Assembly: GCF_009870125.1 (NCBI RefSeq) | Contig: NC_046683.1 | Coordinates: 17,803,001 to 17,867,000 of the forward strand | DNA length: 64,000 bases | Reading direction: 5' to 3' | Origin: Drosophila pseudoobscura | Taxonomy: Eukaryota > Arthropoda > Insecta > Diptera > Drosophilidae | In this document: positions 25,688 to 36,807 of the stretch, in pieces | Layout: every line of letters begins with the position of its first letter | How positions within the stretch are numbered: position 1 is the first letter of the stretch | Program-made: the position numbers and the translations under genes | The notes under the pieces: model-generated | Seen by the model: the letters and a program-made list of their open reading frames with translations, nothing else | The model's database searches: none | What the model was told of the DNA's origin: nothing

Positions 25688-27402
25688 TGGCGGTAGGGTA
25701 GGGCGTCTGTGGCACGTGCTCCTGGTGCTGGCATCAGCAGTGATTTTTTTTTTTTGTTCCGAGTTCGTTGATTTCTTGTTTTCTGTTACATGCATTAATT
25801 TTTGCTTAAGACTGTCTTTAGGGTTAAAAAACGAGTGCAGCAGGAGAGCTTCAACAGAAAGAAATGAAAAGGAATAAGCTCTGCAATTTTCTATTTATTC
25901 GCCAGTGTATATATGTATGTATTTATGTAAATATGTTTTTGTGTGTAGTCCCATAGTTGTAGGCAAATAACGACGACGATTCACAAATGTTTCAACTGTT
26001 ACCAAAGCCCCAAACGAGATACTAGGAATTAAGCGAAGTGAAGGGAAACCCTCGAAACCAATCAAACCAAATGTTATAGCCACATACAAATCTAGATGGT
26101 CTTTTGACCAAGTGCCCCACGATATTTCCAGTCTGCAGCTCGACGATTCTCCATTCGGACCAGGGCTGCTCCCCGGAGCCGCTCTTTCATACTTCTGTTG
26201 ATATTGCGTTGATGTGTGTGTTTATACACTAGTAACTATTGTTAGCGTTACCCAACGCCCTTGATAGCACTGTTATTAATTTATAAATAAATTCTAAGAA
26301 CAATTTTACAAAACATGACTTTCATTTCAAATATGCGTATTGGGTTGGGGTTTGGGTTGCTGTTGCTGAATAAAAAGGAAATAAAACAACAGCTTTGATA
26401 GGTTTTCGTATTCGTTTCTTGTTAGAGGGATCTAGGGATTTACAGCCCCCCCTCGTGGTAGAGGGACGTTGGAATTTTCTAACAGTTACATCACAAATCA
26501 CAAATAAATAAGTATATAAATGAGATCAAATATTTTGCGGTTTACAAAGATAGGCCATACTTATGTGTACATAAACACAAATACGAATTCGAATGCATGT
26601 ACATATATACATGGAAATACAGTGGAAATAAACGCGATTTCGGGGAAATATTTAATGCTAGATATTTTGTAAGGTTTCCGGGTGTGGTGTTCATATAATC
26701 CATCTTAAAGATATTTATATATTTATTTATATAGGTGTTTCCCGCTAGAAGGGGCTTCTATGTTCTTCCTTCAGCGAAACAAAATGGTAATTTATTTTAA
26801 GAATTTTGTTGCTTTCCACTTTGGGTTGGCAAATGTCTTGGAGATTTGGGGTTGGGCTAAGCGAACGTGGTCACAATATATGCTTGTTTGTTGTATAATA
26901 CACAAATACTTAGAACTAGATACTTGGATTTCATATACACACATATGTATATTAATTTGGTATTTCCACAAATGCAACACATGTACATATACACATATAC
27001 ACATATATATATATATAGATATCAAGGAAGTTTTAGAAACTTGCCACATATGTAACATTTGCCAATCTTCCCTACCATAGGCAGGGCATGCAAGGTGGTT
27101 TGCATGCCGTCTGCCTTTCCTTGTCTTGTCCTGTTTTTTTAAACAAATCAGTCTGAGCAATTACAATTCAAATGTGCTTGCGAATGCGAACCGGCAGCTT
27201 AAAGCTGCTTCCTAACAACCTGTCGAACCAATTGGCACAAATTACAATCAATATTCACAGGCATTATTCCTATAACGACGACGGTGATGCACTGATCATT
27301 GTGCATACAAAGAACTGATTAGGTAACAGAACGCTAAGCTAATAAGCAGCATCTCCCAGCCTCAGGTCTGCGAAATCGTGAATGCCAACTTTAGGCTGGC
27401 CA
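25688..27402. other. Convergent 3' regions of NCKX-C and the small membrane protein gene
   Basis: The left part is the NCKX-C 3' UTR. The right part should be the 3' UTR of the minus-strand gene at 27403-28000, with TTTATT (AATAAA on minus) near 26710 and 26792. ATGTACATA/ACATAT microsatellites at 26935-27020. No gene seen. Confidence 0.45.
26285..26290 (+). terminator. Candidate poly(A) signal, NCKX-C
   Basis: AATAAA about 600 nt downstream of the NCKX-C stop codon, the first canonical one on the plus strand. Confidence 0.5.
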
Positions 27403-28000
27403 CTAGGTGCAGCAATGGTGTCCGTTCTTAACGTAATAATTGTGCATGGCTACAGTGCCGTTCTTGCTATAGCTGCCGTTGCTTCCGTTGTACATGCTGC
27501 TGGTCAGGCCGGCATCGGCGCCGGTATTGCCTTTTGCACCGAGGCCGCTTTTGGCTCCAGTGCTATACGGTGAAGGGAATGGTGCTGCATTGGCAGCATT
27601 GTTGTCGTCGGTGCTGGTGGCCGCATCAAAAGCTTTTATTGGATTCTGTATGATTTTACATGTGAACTGGCGATGAGGTCCCGGCTCCTGTTGAAGTAAG
27701 AAAACTTTAGATGGTAGACTTGGGTTTATTTCGGATTAATCACTTACCTTTGGCTGAATGGGAAAGCAGCACCAGAGTATGAAAGCTATGAATGCTACTA
27801 ATGTACCCACAAGCAATATGAAGTCCTCAATGGTCTACACATGGACAAAATCAATGTACGATTTCAGTCTCACGTACATATGCACATGCACACATACAGC
27901 CGTACGAATGTGTGCATGCTTTAATGTAGGTCTTACTTACCGGCTCTTCGCCTAGTAGCACATGATTAATTAAATAAACAAAATCATCGAATGGTGTCAT
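27403..28000 (-). CDS. Small single-pass membrane protein, unknown function
   Basis: Three coding exons on the minus strand: 28000-27941, 27834-27748, 27687-27403, giving 143 aa. Both introns are phase 0 with GTAAGT donors and TGTAG/AACAG acceptors. The start ATG follows CACA, a good fly context. Residues about 25-42 (IEDFILLVGTLVAFIAFILW) form one strong hydrophobic helix, followed by CCFPIQPK, a possible palmitoylation site. The C-terminal part is Ala/Ser/Gly/Asn-rich and ends in HHCCT. There is no cleavable signal, so a type III-like membrane anchor is likely. The gene is divergent from the SNIP1-like gene, with 478 bp between the two start codons. I do not recognise a family. No single long ORF covers it, so it is easily missed. 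Confidence 0.75.
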
Positions 28001-28478
28001 TGTGAAGCGGAGTAAATCAGTTTTCACTTTGTTTGGGTTTGGGTGCGACGTTCGGCCGACAGTAACAGCGACTGCTTCTGCGGCTAATTCTGTTTGAACT
28101 TACAAATGGCGTAACGCGACAGAACACAACATGCTTTCAGACTATATACTAACTAAGATCATAATCACCATAATTAGATATTATTTTTCCTAATTTCTAA
28201 ATCGTAGTTATTCTAGTCTGCTACCCAAAGCATTGAGATGAACATGGCGCGATGTTGTACTTTTGTACTGTATCGATTAGTATCGATTAAACGTATCGTG
28301 CATCTTCAAATTGACTGGACAGACCTAGAGATGTAACTCACATTCGCTCTAGCCGATTTGAACGGATATCGATCAGCCAAACAGCTGTTGAAGTAGCCGA
28401 TATGCCATCCCTAACCTATTTCAAAGCCATTTAGTTTGTGTTTTTTGTTAATATTCGTGACTTTAATAAACAATAGCA
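28001..28478. promoter_or_regulatory. Shared divergent promoter with DRE-like motifs
   Basis: Lies between the start codons of two divergent genes. Two TATCGATT motifs at 28271-28278 and 28281-28288, and ATATCGATCAG near 28366, resemble the DREF binding element TATCGATA common at fly housekeeping promoters. No TATA box is evident, as expected for such promoters. Confidence 0.5.
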
Positions 28479-29840
28479 ATGGGCAAGAGACGCGGTACGC
28501 CCGGCGACCAAAAAGAAAATTCCGGGAGTAGCGACGAGGACCAAAAAATGGACGAAAAGAATGCGCCTAACCTCAAGAAAAGCAAGCAAAGGGAATCACG
28601 GTACAGTTCGAGTTCATCTTCCAGCAGCAGGAGTAGCAGCAACAACGACTTATCGAACTCCTCGGCGGGCAAAAAGCAGAAGCGCAGTAAAAAAAAGAAT
28701 CGCAACACAGAAGGCGCTGAAGAAATACAGGAAAAGCGGACCAGAAATTTAGAAAAGCAGTCTGAGGAAACCAGCCAGAAGGTGCAAGAGCAACGCTCGA
28801 AGTGGGACAGTCCCGACCGTGGCAACGGTGGCCAACGTCACAATTCCCATAGAAACACAAAACAACGCAGACACAGTCGTAGCTACTCGCGAGAACGGGA
28901 AAGGGAGCGCGAGACAGAAAAAGAACGCCACCGAGACAGCGACCGGGACAATCCTACACGCCGCGATCGCAGTCGCCGGGAACAAAGACAGCGTTCACCT
29001 GTGCAACGACAACGAGCACGCAGCAATGAACGGAAGGAGCGACCGCGGCGTTCCCCCGAAAGGCGTCCAGAGCGGCAAGTACAGATTTAACATCCACCGA
29101 GGCGCCCCTTGACTAATTTCGCATTTCTTTCCAGGCGCAGTCGTAGCCGCAGTCCCCGCGATCGACCAAACAGAGACGGACGCGACTTTGGGCGTCGCAA
29201 ACAACAGCGCCGCGACAATCGTAGCAGAGGAGACGACGAACACTTCGAGTGGGGCAGGAAGGGCGATGACAAGGCGCCGCCGGATGAAGAGCCTGTCGAA
29301 AAGGAGAAGCCCAACTTCGGGCTAAGCGGAGCCCTCACCGAGGACACTAACAAAGTTAATGGAGTTGTTGTCAAATACTCGGAGCCGGTCGAGGCTCGCA
29401 AGCCGAAGCGTCGCTGGCGCCTGTACCCGTTCAAGGGCGAAACAGCACTGCCTACTCTACACATACATCGCCAAAGCTGTTTCCTCGTGGGCCGCGACCG
29501 CAAGGTGGTCGACCTGGCGGTAGATCATCCAAGCTGCTCCAAGCAGCATGCCGCCCTGCAATACCGGCTCGTGCCCTTTGAGCGCGAGGACGGCAGCCAG
29601 GGAAAGCGTGTGCGTCTCTACCTCATCGACCTGGAATCGGCCAACGGAACGTTCCTGAACAACAAGAAAGTCGATGGCCGCAAGTACTACGAACTGATGG
29701 AGAAGGATGTCATCAAGTTTGGCTTTAGCTCCCGCGAGTACGTTCTGCTTCACGAAAATAGCAAAGAGGACCAGGAGGATGATGACGTGCATATCAAGGA
29801 AGAGCGTGTGGATGTACCAGCCGAGGAAGTAAATGCCTAG
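28479..29840 (+). CDS. SNIP1-like FHA-domain nuclear protein
   Basis: Two coding exons, 28479-29074 and 29135-29840, giving 433 aa. The N-terminal half is Ser/Arg/Glu-rich (SRERERERETEKERHRDSDR and RRSRSRSPRDRP), typical of RNA-processing cofactors. The C-terminal half holds an FHA domain: VGRDRKVVDLAVDHPSCSKQ then H, and LIDLESANGTFLNNKKV, with the phosphopeptide-binding G-R, S-x-x-H and N-G positions all present. The tail is acidic with IKEERVD, a possible sumoylation site. Family knowledge: SNIP1 acts with the spliceosome and in Smad/NF-kB and miRNA pathways in the nucleus. The intron is GC-AG: the GCAAGT donor at 29075 restores phase, whereas the GT four bases later does not. A poly(A) signal follows at 30024. 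Confidence 0.92.
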
Positions 29841-30023
29841 AGCAGCCAGTGCGCAGCCGGGCTCCTGTCTCGCCTTTGCAATCGTCGGGGGGCGGGGCAG
29901 TAACACGGCATGTGTTTCATTTGACCCTTTCTTTATGTACAATTTTTATTTACCGCACCTTGGCTGAGATCAGTATACATTTACATAACATGGTTTTGCG
30001 TGCCCACTGCCAACATACTCGTA

Positions 30024-30029
30024 AATAAA
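30024..30029 (+). terminator. Poly(A) signal of the SNIP1-like gene
   Basis: AATAAA about 180 nt after the stop codon, just before the next plus-strand gene. Confidence 0.7.
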
Positions 30030-30226
30030 ATTCCAAACAAAAATTCTCTTAACTTTACCTACCCAAAATAACGAAATGGAAATCGTCCAATCAGAAGCGA
30101 CACCAACAAGAGGAGGTCAATGAGAGAAATTCCAGCACCAGCAAAAACTCAACTTCACGACTCGAAGCATCTACTCGCTCCAACGTCAGCTTTCAATGTG
30201 TATTTGTATCCGAAACGGGCAACAGC

Positions 30227-31108
30227 ATGCGGTGGCAGCTCTCAATTTTGCTGCTGGCTGCTGGCTTGTCGGTAGGCGCTGCTTATCGTCTGCGTCGTCA
30301 GGTAATTGCACCCACCTGGCTTAGGGATCCTTTTGTTCTGCCCGCCTTGAATGCCTCCAAGGTGGTAGTAACGCCGCAAAATCTGAGGGAAACGGCTGCC
30401 ATACGCACAACAATACAAAAGGCCGTCGCAGAGGACACCTATGTGGTAGCTGCCAGCCCACCGCCGGTAAGTAGAGACCATTGCTAAGACTTAGAGTTGG
30501 AAAAAACTATTGAAGAAACCTTTCCGATTGACAATTATCAAGTGTTTAATCAATCTTTTCTATACCTGTTACTCTTAAAGTTAGGTACTATGTGGAAATG
30601 AATTTAACAATTTTCGATTTCTGTGAATATCTGGAAGTCGAAAGCTGTAAGTTCGCAAGCAATCGCTTTTGTGTGCATGTGGTACATACATATGTTTGGT
30701 GCCAAATTCAAATTCAAAAGGCCACATATGCATGTATAGCGATTGGCTATAGTGATGATCGGAATAATAGTACAGATAGAATATAATGGCTCATAACTAG
30801 AGAAAACATGTTACAAAATCGAATGATGGATATACATATTTAGCCTTACTTCTTAGGAATATTTGCATAAGAAAGAGCGATCGTTGAAACTAAAACTATT
30901 AAGTGTCATGGTTAAGCAACGCACCGTGATTGGAGAACTTTGTAGTCTATATATTAACATACTCTCTTCTCCTCCTCAGGAGCTTCAGACGCCAGTAGGC
31001 AGCATATGGCCAATGCCAGTGCCATTTGCACCAACACCGTTGTCCCAGCCATGGAATCTAGCGCTGCCAATTTGGGGCATATTTAGCCTCTGGCCCACAA
31101 TGGGCTAG
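30227..31108 (+). CDS. Small secreted Pro-rich protein, unknown
   Basis: Two coding exons, 30227-30466 and 30980-31108, phase 0, giving 122 aa. The donor is GTAAGT and the acceptor is a C/T-rich CTCCTCCTCAG. Residues 1-19 (MRWQLSILLLAAGLSVGAA) are a clear signal peptide, and YRLRRQ just after it could be a dibasic processing site. The rest has no Cys. The C-terminus is rich in Pro and Trp (GSIWPMPVPFAPTPLSQPW, then WGIFSLWPTMG). It may be a secreted peptide precursor or a cuticle-like protein; neither is shown. No family recognised. Confidence 0.7.
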
Positions 31109-33148
31109 GCCTTTCGACAGAACTTTAATTTACTACTCGAATGATAATAACAATATTTAAAGTTAAGTACTACGTGGAAATCGAAAACTGTATACCTAGT
31201 ATTTCCGGCACGCAAGAAAGCAAGCACTCATTGATCGAAGATATGCGGAAGCCTGAGCAACTTCGAGCTGCGCCTCTTGAGAAACTGAAAGGATTGGGAT
31301 TGAGATCATCAATGTTTAGGATTGGTTGTTGATCAAAATGCAAGCACTAACTGGAATTTGTTATGGTTTATGTATGGTTTTATTGTGGTTTTCAATCGAG
31401 TCAAATCAAAGGAATAGCATCGGATGTATTAGAATGTCGTACGAAATTACTACAGTTCGAACAGTTCTTGAAACTACGTTGTCTTTTGTGTGCCGTAAGA
31501 CGTTTTCAATTCTGTCTAAAACCGTTTTGGCTGTACAAAAAATCTTATTATGTTAAGTAATTACTATCCATTCAGGTTTAGCTCTATATGCAAGCTACCG
31601 TTAACAAAAAATTGCTCTAAAATATATGTATATACTATAGTGTGTCTTTATGTGTGGGTATGGGACCGCAAATCAATGTTAATTACATATAACATTTATC
31701 TTGGGGAGAAACAATTATTGTGTTGAATTTCGTGTTCTATAACTAGACCATGTATGTATGTATACCATATAGTAGCTACACATACACATATATATTATTC
31801 CTATACGCAATATATCATTTAAAAACATTTCCTCGACATGTTTCTTTATAAATTTTGTTCCCTTTGTAATGAAAAACAAATTCTAGCTAGATCTCAATGA
31901 CTCATACACGAAAAAGAGAATTTTTATAAAAATGCCATGGTCAAGTAGAATGACCATTTATTTTGGGTATACATATTTGAATATTTGTGCACTCTTCTAA
32001 GCAGAAGATTTCTAGTTTAAATATCTATTGAAATGATGACGAGTGGGGAGGGGAGGCCAATACAAGCCAATTTCCCAAGGAATGCACAAAGGACCCACAT
32101 ACACATGTACACATGTATCTATCTGTATCATACTGCCATCATATGTACGTATATATTGTACTGCCTTTCCTGTTGGCAACTGGAAAAAGGATGGTCCGTT
32201 TCGAACAATGAATGTTAGGCTTTGGCATCTCCATCTCCTACATCAGAAACATATAGTCGGAGACACAAGCAGACAGACAGACGGTCGGACAGAACGAACA
32301 TACATACATACACACATACATACTCATGTACATACATATGTAGTCAGATCAGCTTGCTAAATACACAAGAATGCACTGAATGACGACTGGCACTGGCGGG
32401 CACAAAAAAACAATGCGAGCTTAATACAATAAAGTTTTGTTTTTGTTTTCGTTTTCGTTTACGTTTTAGACATATGTATATGCATATTATATATGTATGT
32501 AAGAATGTTGCGATAGTATTTCAAGTTCAGCTTGGGTTCACATTTAGTTTAGCTTAAGGGGTCGTAGAGCTGCCGCAACAGTTTATACATATAAGGCGTC
32601 TTCTCAGAGAGTGAATTAGGTGATGCAGCACTTGGGTGCTTGTCTCAGACCGCGGAGGGCAATGTCTTTGTTGCTTTCTTGTTGTTTTTTTCCGTCCGAG
32701 CGCGATCCGAGAAAAGAACTCTGCTACTAGGTCAGAGGTGCACTACATACAGAACTAGCACAACAGGTGGCTAGTCTTGTGGTTGCTTTGATCTTGGGCA
32801 TGGCGCAGTAACGGAATAACGGTATAACAGAATAACGATATAACGGTATAACGATGACAATGAAAACTGTACAAAAAGCAGTTAATAATACACAACTTTT
32901 GCATACGCATGTTACATGGGATAATAAATAAGTACGCGGGGCTCAATTTCCTATTCAAGTTCAACTCAAGCAGCAAGGTACGACATTTAGCTTGGCTGGG
33001 CACTGTCCTGGACGATTCCGACTTTCGTCCTTGTTCGGTCTATTACTTCTGCGGCTACTTCGGTAGATGTTTCTGTCCATGGCCCATAAGATGTGTGCGA
33101 AATGTGCGTGCATACATGGGTACAAGTATGTACACATGGATGTCTGTC
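31109..33148. other. Intergenic DNA and 3' UTRs
   Basis: Contains 3' sequence of the secreted-protein gene (plus) and of the gene at 33149-34297 (minus). Simple repeats: TACATACATACACACATACA near 32300, GTTTTCGTTTTCGTTTACGT near 32445, and an ATAACGGTATAAC-type tandem run at 32807-32855. No further gene seen. Confidence 0.45.
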
Positions 33149-34297
33149 TTATCTAACCTCGTCGATGTCCTCGCCCTCTGAGGAGCTGCGGATCGTGTTG
33201 TACTGGGAGTTGCGGCTGCGCAACATGCGCAGGAAGCTGCCCACGGCGAAGATGGTGCGGCGATGTCGGTGGAAAATACCCTGATATAAGGCGTCACGTA
33301 GCGTTTTCCGGTCCTCCACGTCCACCGATGACGTCAATGATGTTTGATGTTGCACACGTGCTGCGAATACATAAAAATTAATCCGACTAATAAATGATAA
33401 GGGAAGTTCGTTGATGACGTGGGCATTCAATATAGGAGTATTAATCTTCCGGCACTGTAATCTCTGGCGTAAGTAAAAAAAACTATATTCAAATTAATAA
33501 AACAGAACTAAAAGAGGATCTTGACCCAGTTTCATTCGACTCGATGGATGAATTCCTTATAAGAATGTCTCCCATTGCATAACCGATTCGGATCAAGAAT
33601 AATCTTCAATGGAAGTTCTCTAACGCTCCTAATATCAACCCAAATGTTAGCCCACACTAATTTATGTACATTAAGCTCAATTTTGAAGCAGGGTGTGGGA
33701 CGTGTACATTGTTTGTGTGTGTATATTGTATATTATGTATGAATACTAACCCGCTATGGGTGACTTGGGCGACTTAAGCGAGTACTCGTCCAGACTCTTG
33801 CCGCCCAGATCAAGCTTTAACACCTTCTTGGTGAGCTGCTGGCCGGCCGGCTCCGTGTTAGCTATCTTCTCGATCTTGATGTCCACATTGCGCTGGCTAA
33901 CGGCGCTTTTTGTGGGAGCTGTCGGCAATGCGGGATCAGCCGGCTCTACCGCTTTGGTAGAATCGCCGACAGAATCGCTGCTCTTTCCCTTGCCAGCATC
34001 GGTCATTTTGTCGCTCGTGTTAGAGGTGACAGGCGTGTTGTTGTTGGCCTCTGCCTCCTGAACAGTCGTTGGAGCGGTCTTATCAGTATTATTGTTATTG
34101 GAGGCCGATGCTTGTGTACCGCTACAGCTGGGTGCCGCTAATTCTGCAGATTCAACGCTGCTGCCGCTGCTGCTCTTTTCAAAGACGTCGACGGCAACAA
34201 CAGCAACAACCATTGTTCGAGCGCGAGCTTCGGCCAAGACGCAGTTACGCTTCCCAAATCCGTTTGCTGCTTGTTGTTGATTGTTTGTCGTTTGCAT
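33149..34297 (-). CDS. Uncharacterised Ser/Asn-rich protein with conserved-looking C-terminus
   Basis: Two coding exons, 34297-33751 and 33360-33149, giving 252 aa from the first ATG (MQTTNNQQQ). The donor is GTTAGT and the acceptor TTCGCAG; phase 1 fits. The N-terminal two thirds are low-complexity (Gln, Asn, Ser, Thr, Ala) with a Lys/Glu segment VDIKIEKIAN. The C-terminal part, DALYQGIFHRHRRTIFAVGS followed by FLRMLRSRNSQYNTIRSSSE, is basic and looks folded or helical. It ends in an acidic GEDIDEVR. No family recognised. The reading frame stays open upstream without an ATG to about 34423. The stop of the upstream gene lies only 200 nt away, so the two could share a transcript. Confidence 0.7.
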
Positions 34298-34496
34298 ATA
34301 AACTATTTCCGCTGACGTACGCGCTGTGCGGTTTGGCTTTGTGTGGTACAATCGTCTCGTCTCGCCCTCGCCCTCGCTCCGTTTGATTTTAATGAGTTTG
34401 TGTGGATTGTTTGCCCGGCCCACCTTTTTTCTATTGTTAGTTAAGTATCGTATCTGTTTAGCTTGTTTCCAATTTAATGCAATCGAGTATTTGTGT

Positions 34497-36807
34497 CTAG
34501 TTTGCTCTGGCTATGTTGGTGGTCTGGCTTCGTTGGGTATCTGCAATTGATTGGTTTGCGGCAATATCAAAACTCGCGCTGTACAGCGCCACCTGATGGG
34601 TGCAGTCGGTAAGCGTGATTTGCGGCAGGTGCGGAGTATCGATACTATCGCTCAAGCTGAGATGGCTCAGGTTATCGATGATCTCGTATAGTTTCAGCTG
34701 ATCGAACGTCGTTGCCGATAGCTCCGCTGTACTCCCCTGCTTGTTGATCTTCGAATGATGCTGCTGGACATACAAATCACACATAATCCTGGACGCCGGC
34801 CCTACTGCATTTGTTATTTCCGACCTGTGATCACCGGCTCCCGCTTCGCCAGCCTGCGACTCGTCTGCCGCTTGTTTTAAGGGCCTTATATGCACGCTGA
34901 TGGGATCTGCCGGACAACTTTTCCCTCGCTTCTTCGAGCTACTGGCTGCCTTGCGCCGCAATCCCTTCAGTAGCGTGACCAATCTGGCGTTCAACTTCTG
35001 ATCCGCCGCTTGTCGCTCCCCCGAACGGTCTACTGGGTCCAAAGATGACGGCGTTTGCAACTGCGACGTGCGCCTTATTGCATTACGCTGGCCAATCGAT
35101 TCCAAGTACTTGATGTTGGCGTGCAACCCTCGCTCGTAATATCCGCTGGCCAGTTGCAAATACGTGTAGTAGTCGACTCTCTCTCTGTGGGGTTGTCGTT
35201 GTAGGTTTTCCACCTGGTTATTAGAAATATTTAGATTATAATTGACATGGCTGCCTTCTCGGTCGCTGCTTCTGCTTCTGCCAGTGCCCTTGCTGTTGCC
35301 GTTGCCGTTGCCGTGGCTGTCTTCGTCGTCTTCCCCGCTGACGTTGTCATCATTGCGGTTCGATGTCTTGCGCCGACGTCGCTGCCCACTGCTGCTGATC
35401 CATAGGGCGCGCTGTCAGGCCAACTGGCATTGGACAAGCTTCTTTAGCTGGTCGACGCTTTGGGAACTCTTTATTCGGCGCACTGCGTCGTTGTAGGTCT
35501 CATCGGGCGGCTCACCTGAGCAAATTGTTAGCCGTCCACGGGCTGCATACGTATCGTCGAATCTGTAATTAGTGGAAGCACCACAACAAAAATAGATGAA
35601 CAAATTTAGATATGTAGAAAGGGCAACCAAACAAAGCATTAATTACAATGGCAAAAGCAAACACGTACGACAAACAAGCCAGCAAACAACCACGTCCCGA
35701 GCCCATGCTCGCTCGGAACCGCGACGCGTAATATAATTAAAGACGAATGTGCGGGTATGCCCCCAGCAACTTCATTGTCTTGAGAACTTCAGGAGAGCCC
35801 TGTGTGCCCCTTAGACAAGATATCTCTCTCTCTCTTTACCAAACTCACCCCCAAATAGTAGTCAGGCAGGCAGTTATTGCGATCAGTGTCCACAGAATCC
35901 CCAGATATAAGGCATTCAATTGCTCTCCTATATAATAAAGTTAAATCCCGTACAATTTAGAAAACTTGCACGTCATCTGTTGGAAGCCCTGGCAAGGCTG
36001 CGTAACTGTAGCTGTGACGATGCGGCAGAAATTCCACATGAAACACAAAAGCTATCAACCAGATATCCGCCATACTCAGCCCGCAAGCTTAAGCTCTACG
36101 CTCCCCGCTCCGTACCCCTGTCAGGCCAACCTATATTTATGGCCGCAACTGTCAAACAGATATCCAACCTACACCACCCTACCATACACACACACATACA
36201 CATACACACACCCATACCCATGCACATGCACACAAAGCACCCACAAAACATGGATGCAATCAAATTACGGCGGGAGGTACCTTGGAAAGTACTGCACAGG
36301 GGTGGGCCACACATCGCGCAGCTGCGCAAACGTTGGTGCTAATGAGGAGGACATTCTAGATGCCTCCGCTGCCAGTCCCAGTCGGCGACGCCTCCTTTGG
36401 TGGCGGTGGCGGTGGGCCAGCGGATGCTTCTGATGGAGATTGAGGTGCTGCTGTATCTGGTAGTCGCGGTAGTGGTTGGCGATCTCATGACGGTAGCGCT
36501 CCGTGCGAAAGCACTTCGTATTGAAGACGCGTCGCATGGTCAGCCGGGGCGGGTACTTGTTGCCGGTGCGAAGCGGAACACCCACGACAGCCATGGCACA
36601 AGATGTCCCCTGAGCTGTCGCCATGGACATGGCTGAGAGGCTGCGAGGCTGCGAGATACCGCGAAATTGACAGCTCTGCAGACAGGGCCCAACGACAGGG
36701 ACAGGGACAACGAGACAAAGGAATAAGTTAACCCGTGCCGCAAATCGAACTGGCCCGCCGGAGCCAACAAAGCGAACTACGGGAATTGACATTGATGAGT
36801 CTGCCAT
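34497..36807 (-). CDS. Uncharacterised gene with in-frame UGA: stop-codon readthrough candidate
   Basis: Exon 1 is 36807-36281 (start uncertain: ATGs at 36807 and in MSMATAQGTS). The donor is CCAAG/GTACCT, phase 2. Exon 2 starts at 35562 after AATTACAG and reads FDDTYAARGRLTICSGEPPD to CQLA, then TGA at 35417-35415. The base after the stop is C (UGA C, the leakiest context). The same frame stays open for 305 more codons to 34497. The extension has coding character: GEDDEDSHGNGNGNSKGTGR (low complexity), VDYYTYLQLASGYYERGLHA and QLKLYEIIDNLSHLSLSDSI. Exon 1 has a basic His/Arg run (HRHRHQRRRRR). Short form about 224 aa, extended form about 530 aa. No family recognised. Alternatives: an unseen intron removing the UGA, or a separate promoter for the downstream part. 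The strongest donor-like site (GTGAGC, 35515) is out of phase with downstream acceptors. Confidence 0.65.

Noticed and set aside
28463-28825. Minus-strand Leu/Ser-rich ORF
   Set aside because: Antisense shadow of the SNIP1-like N-terminus.
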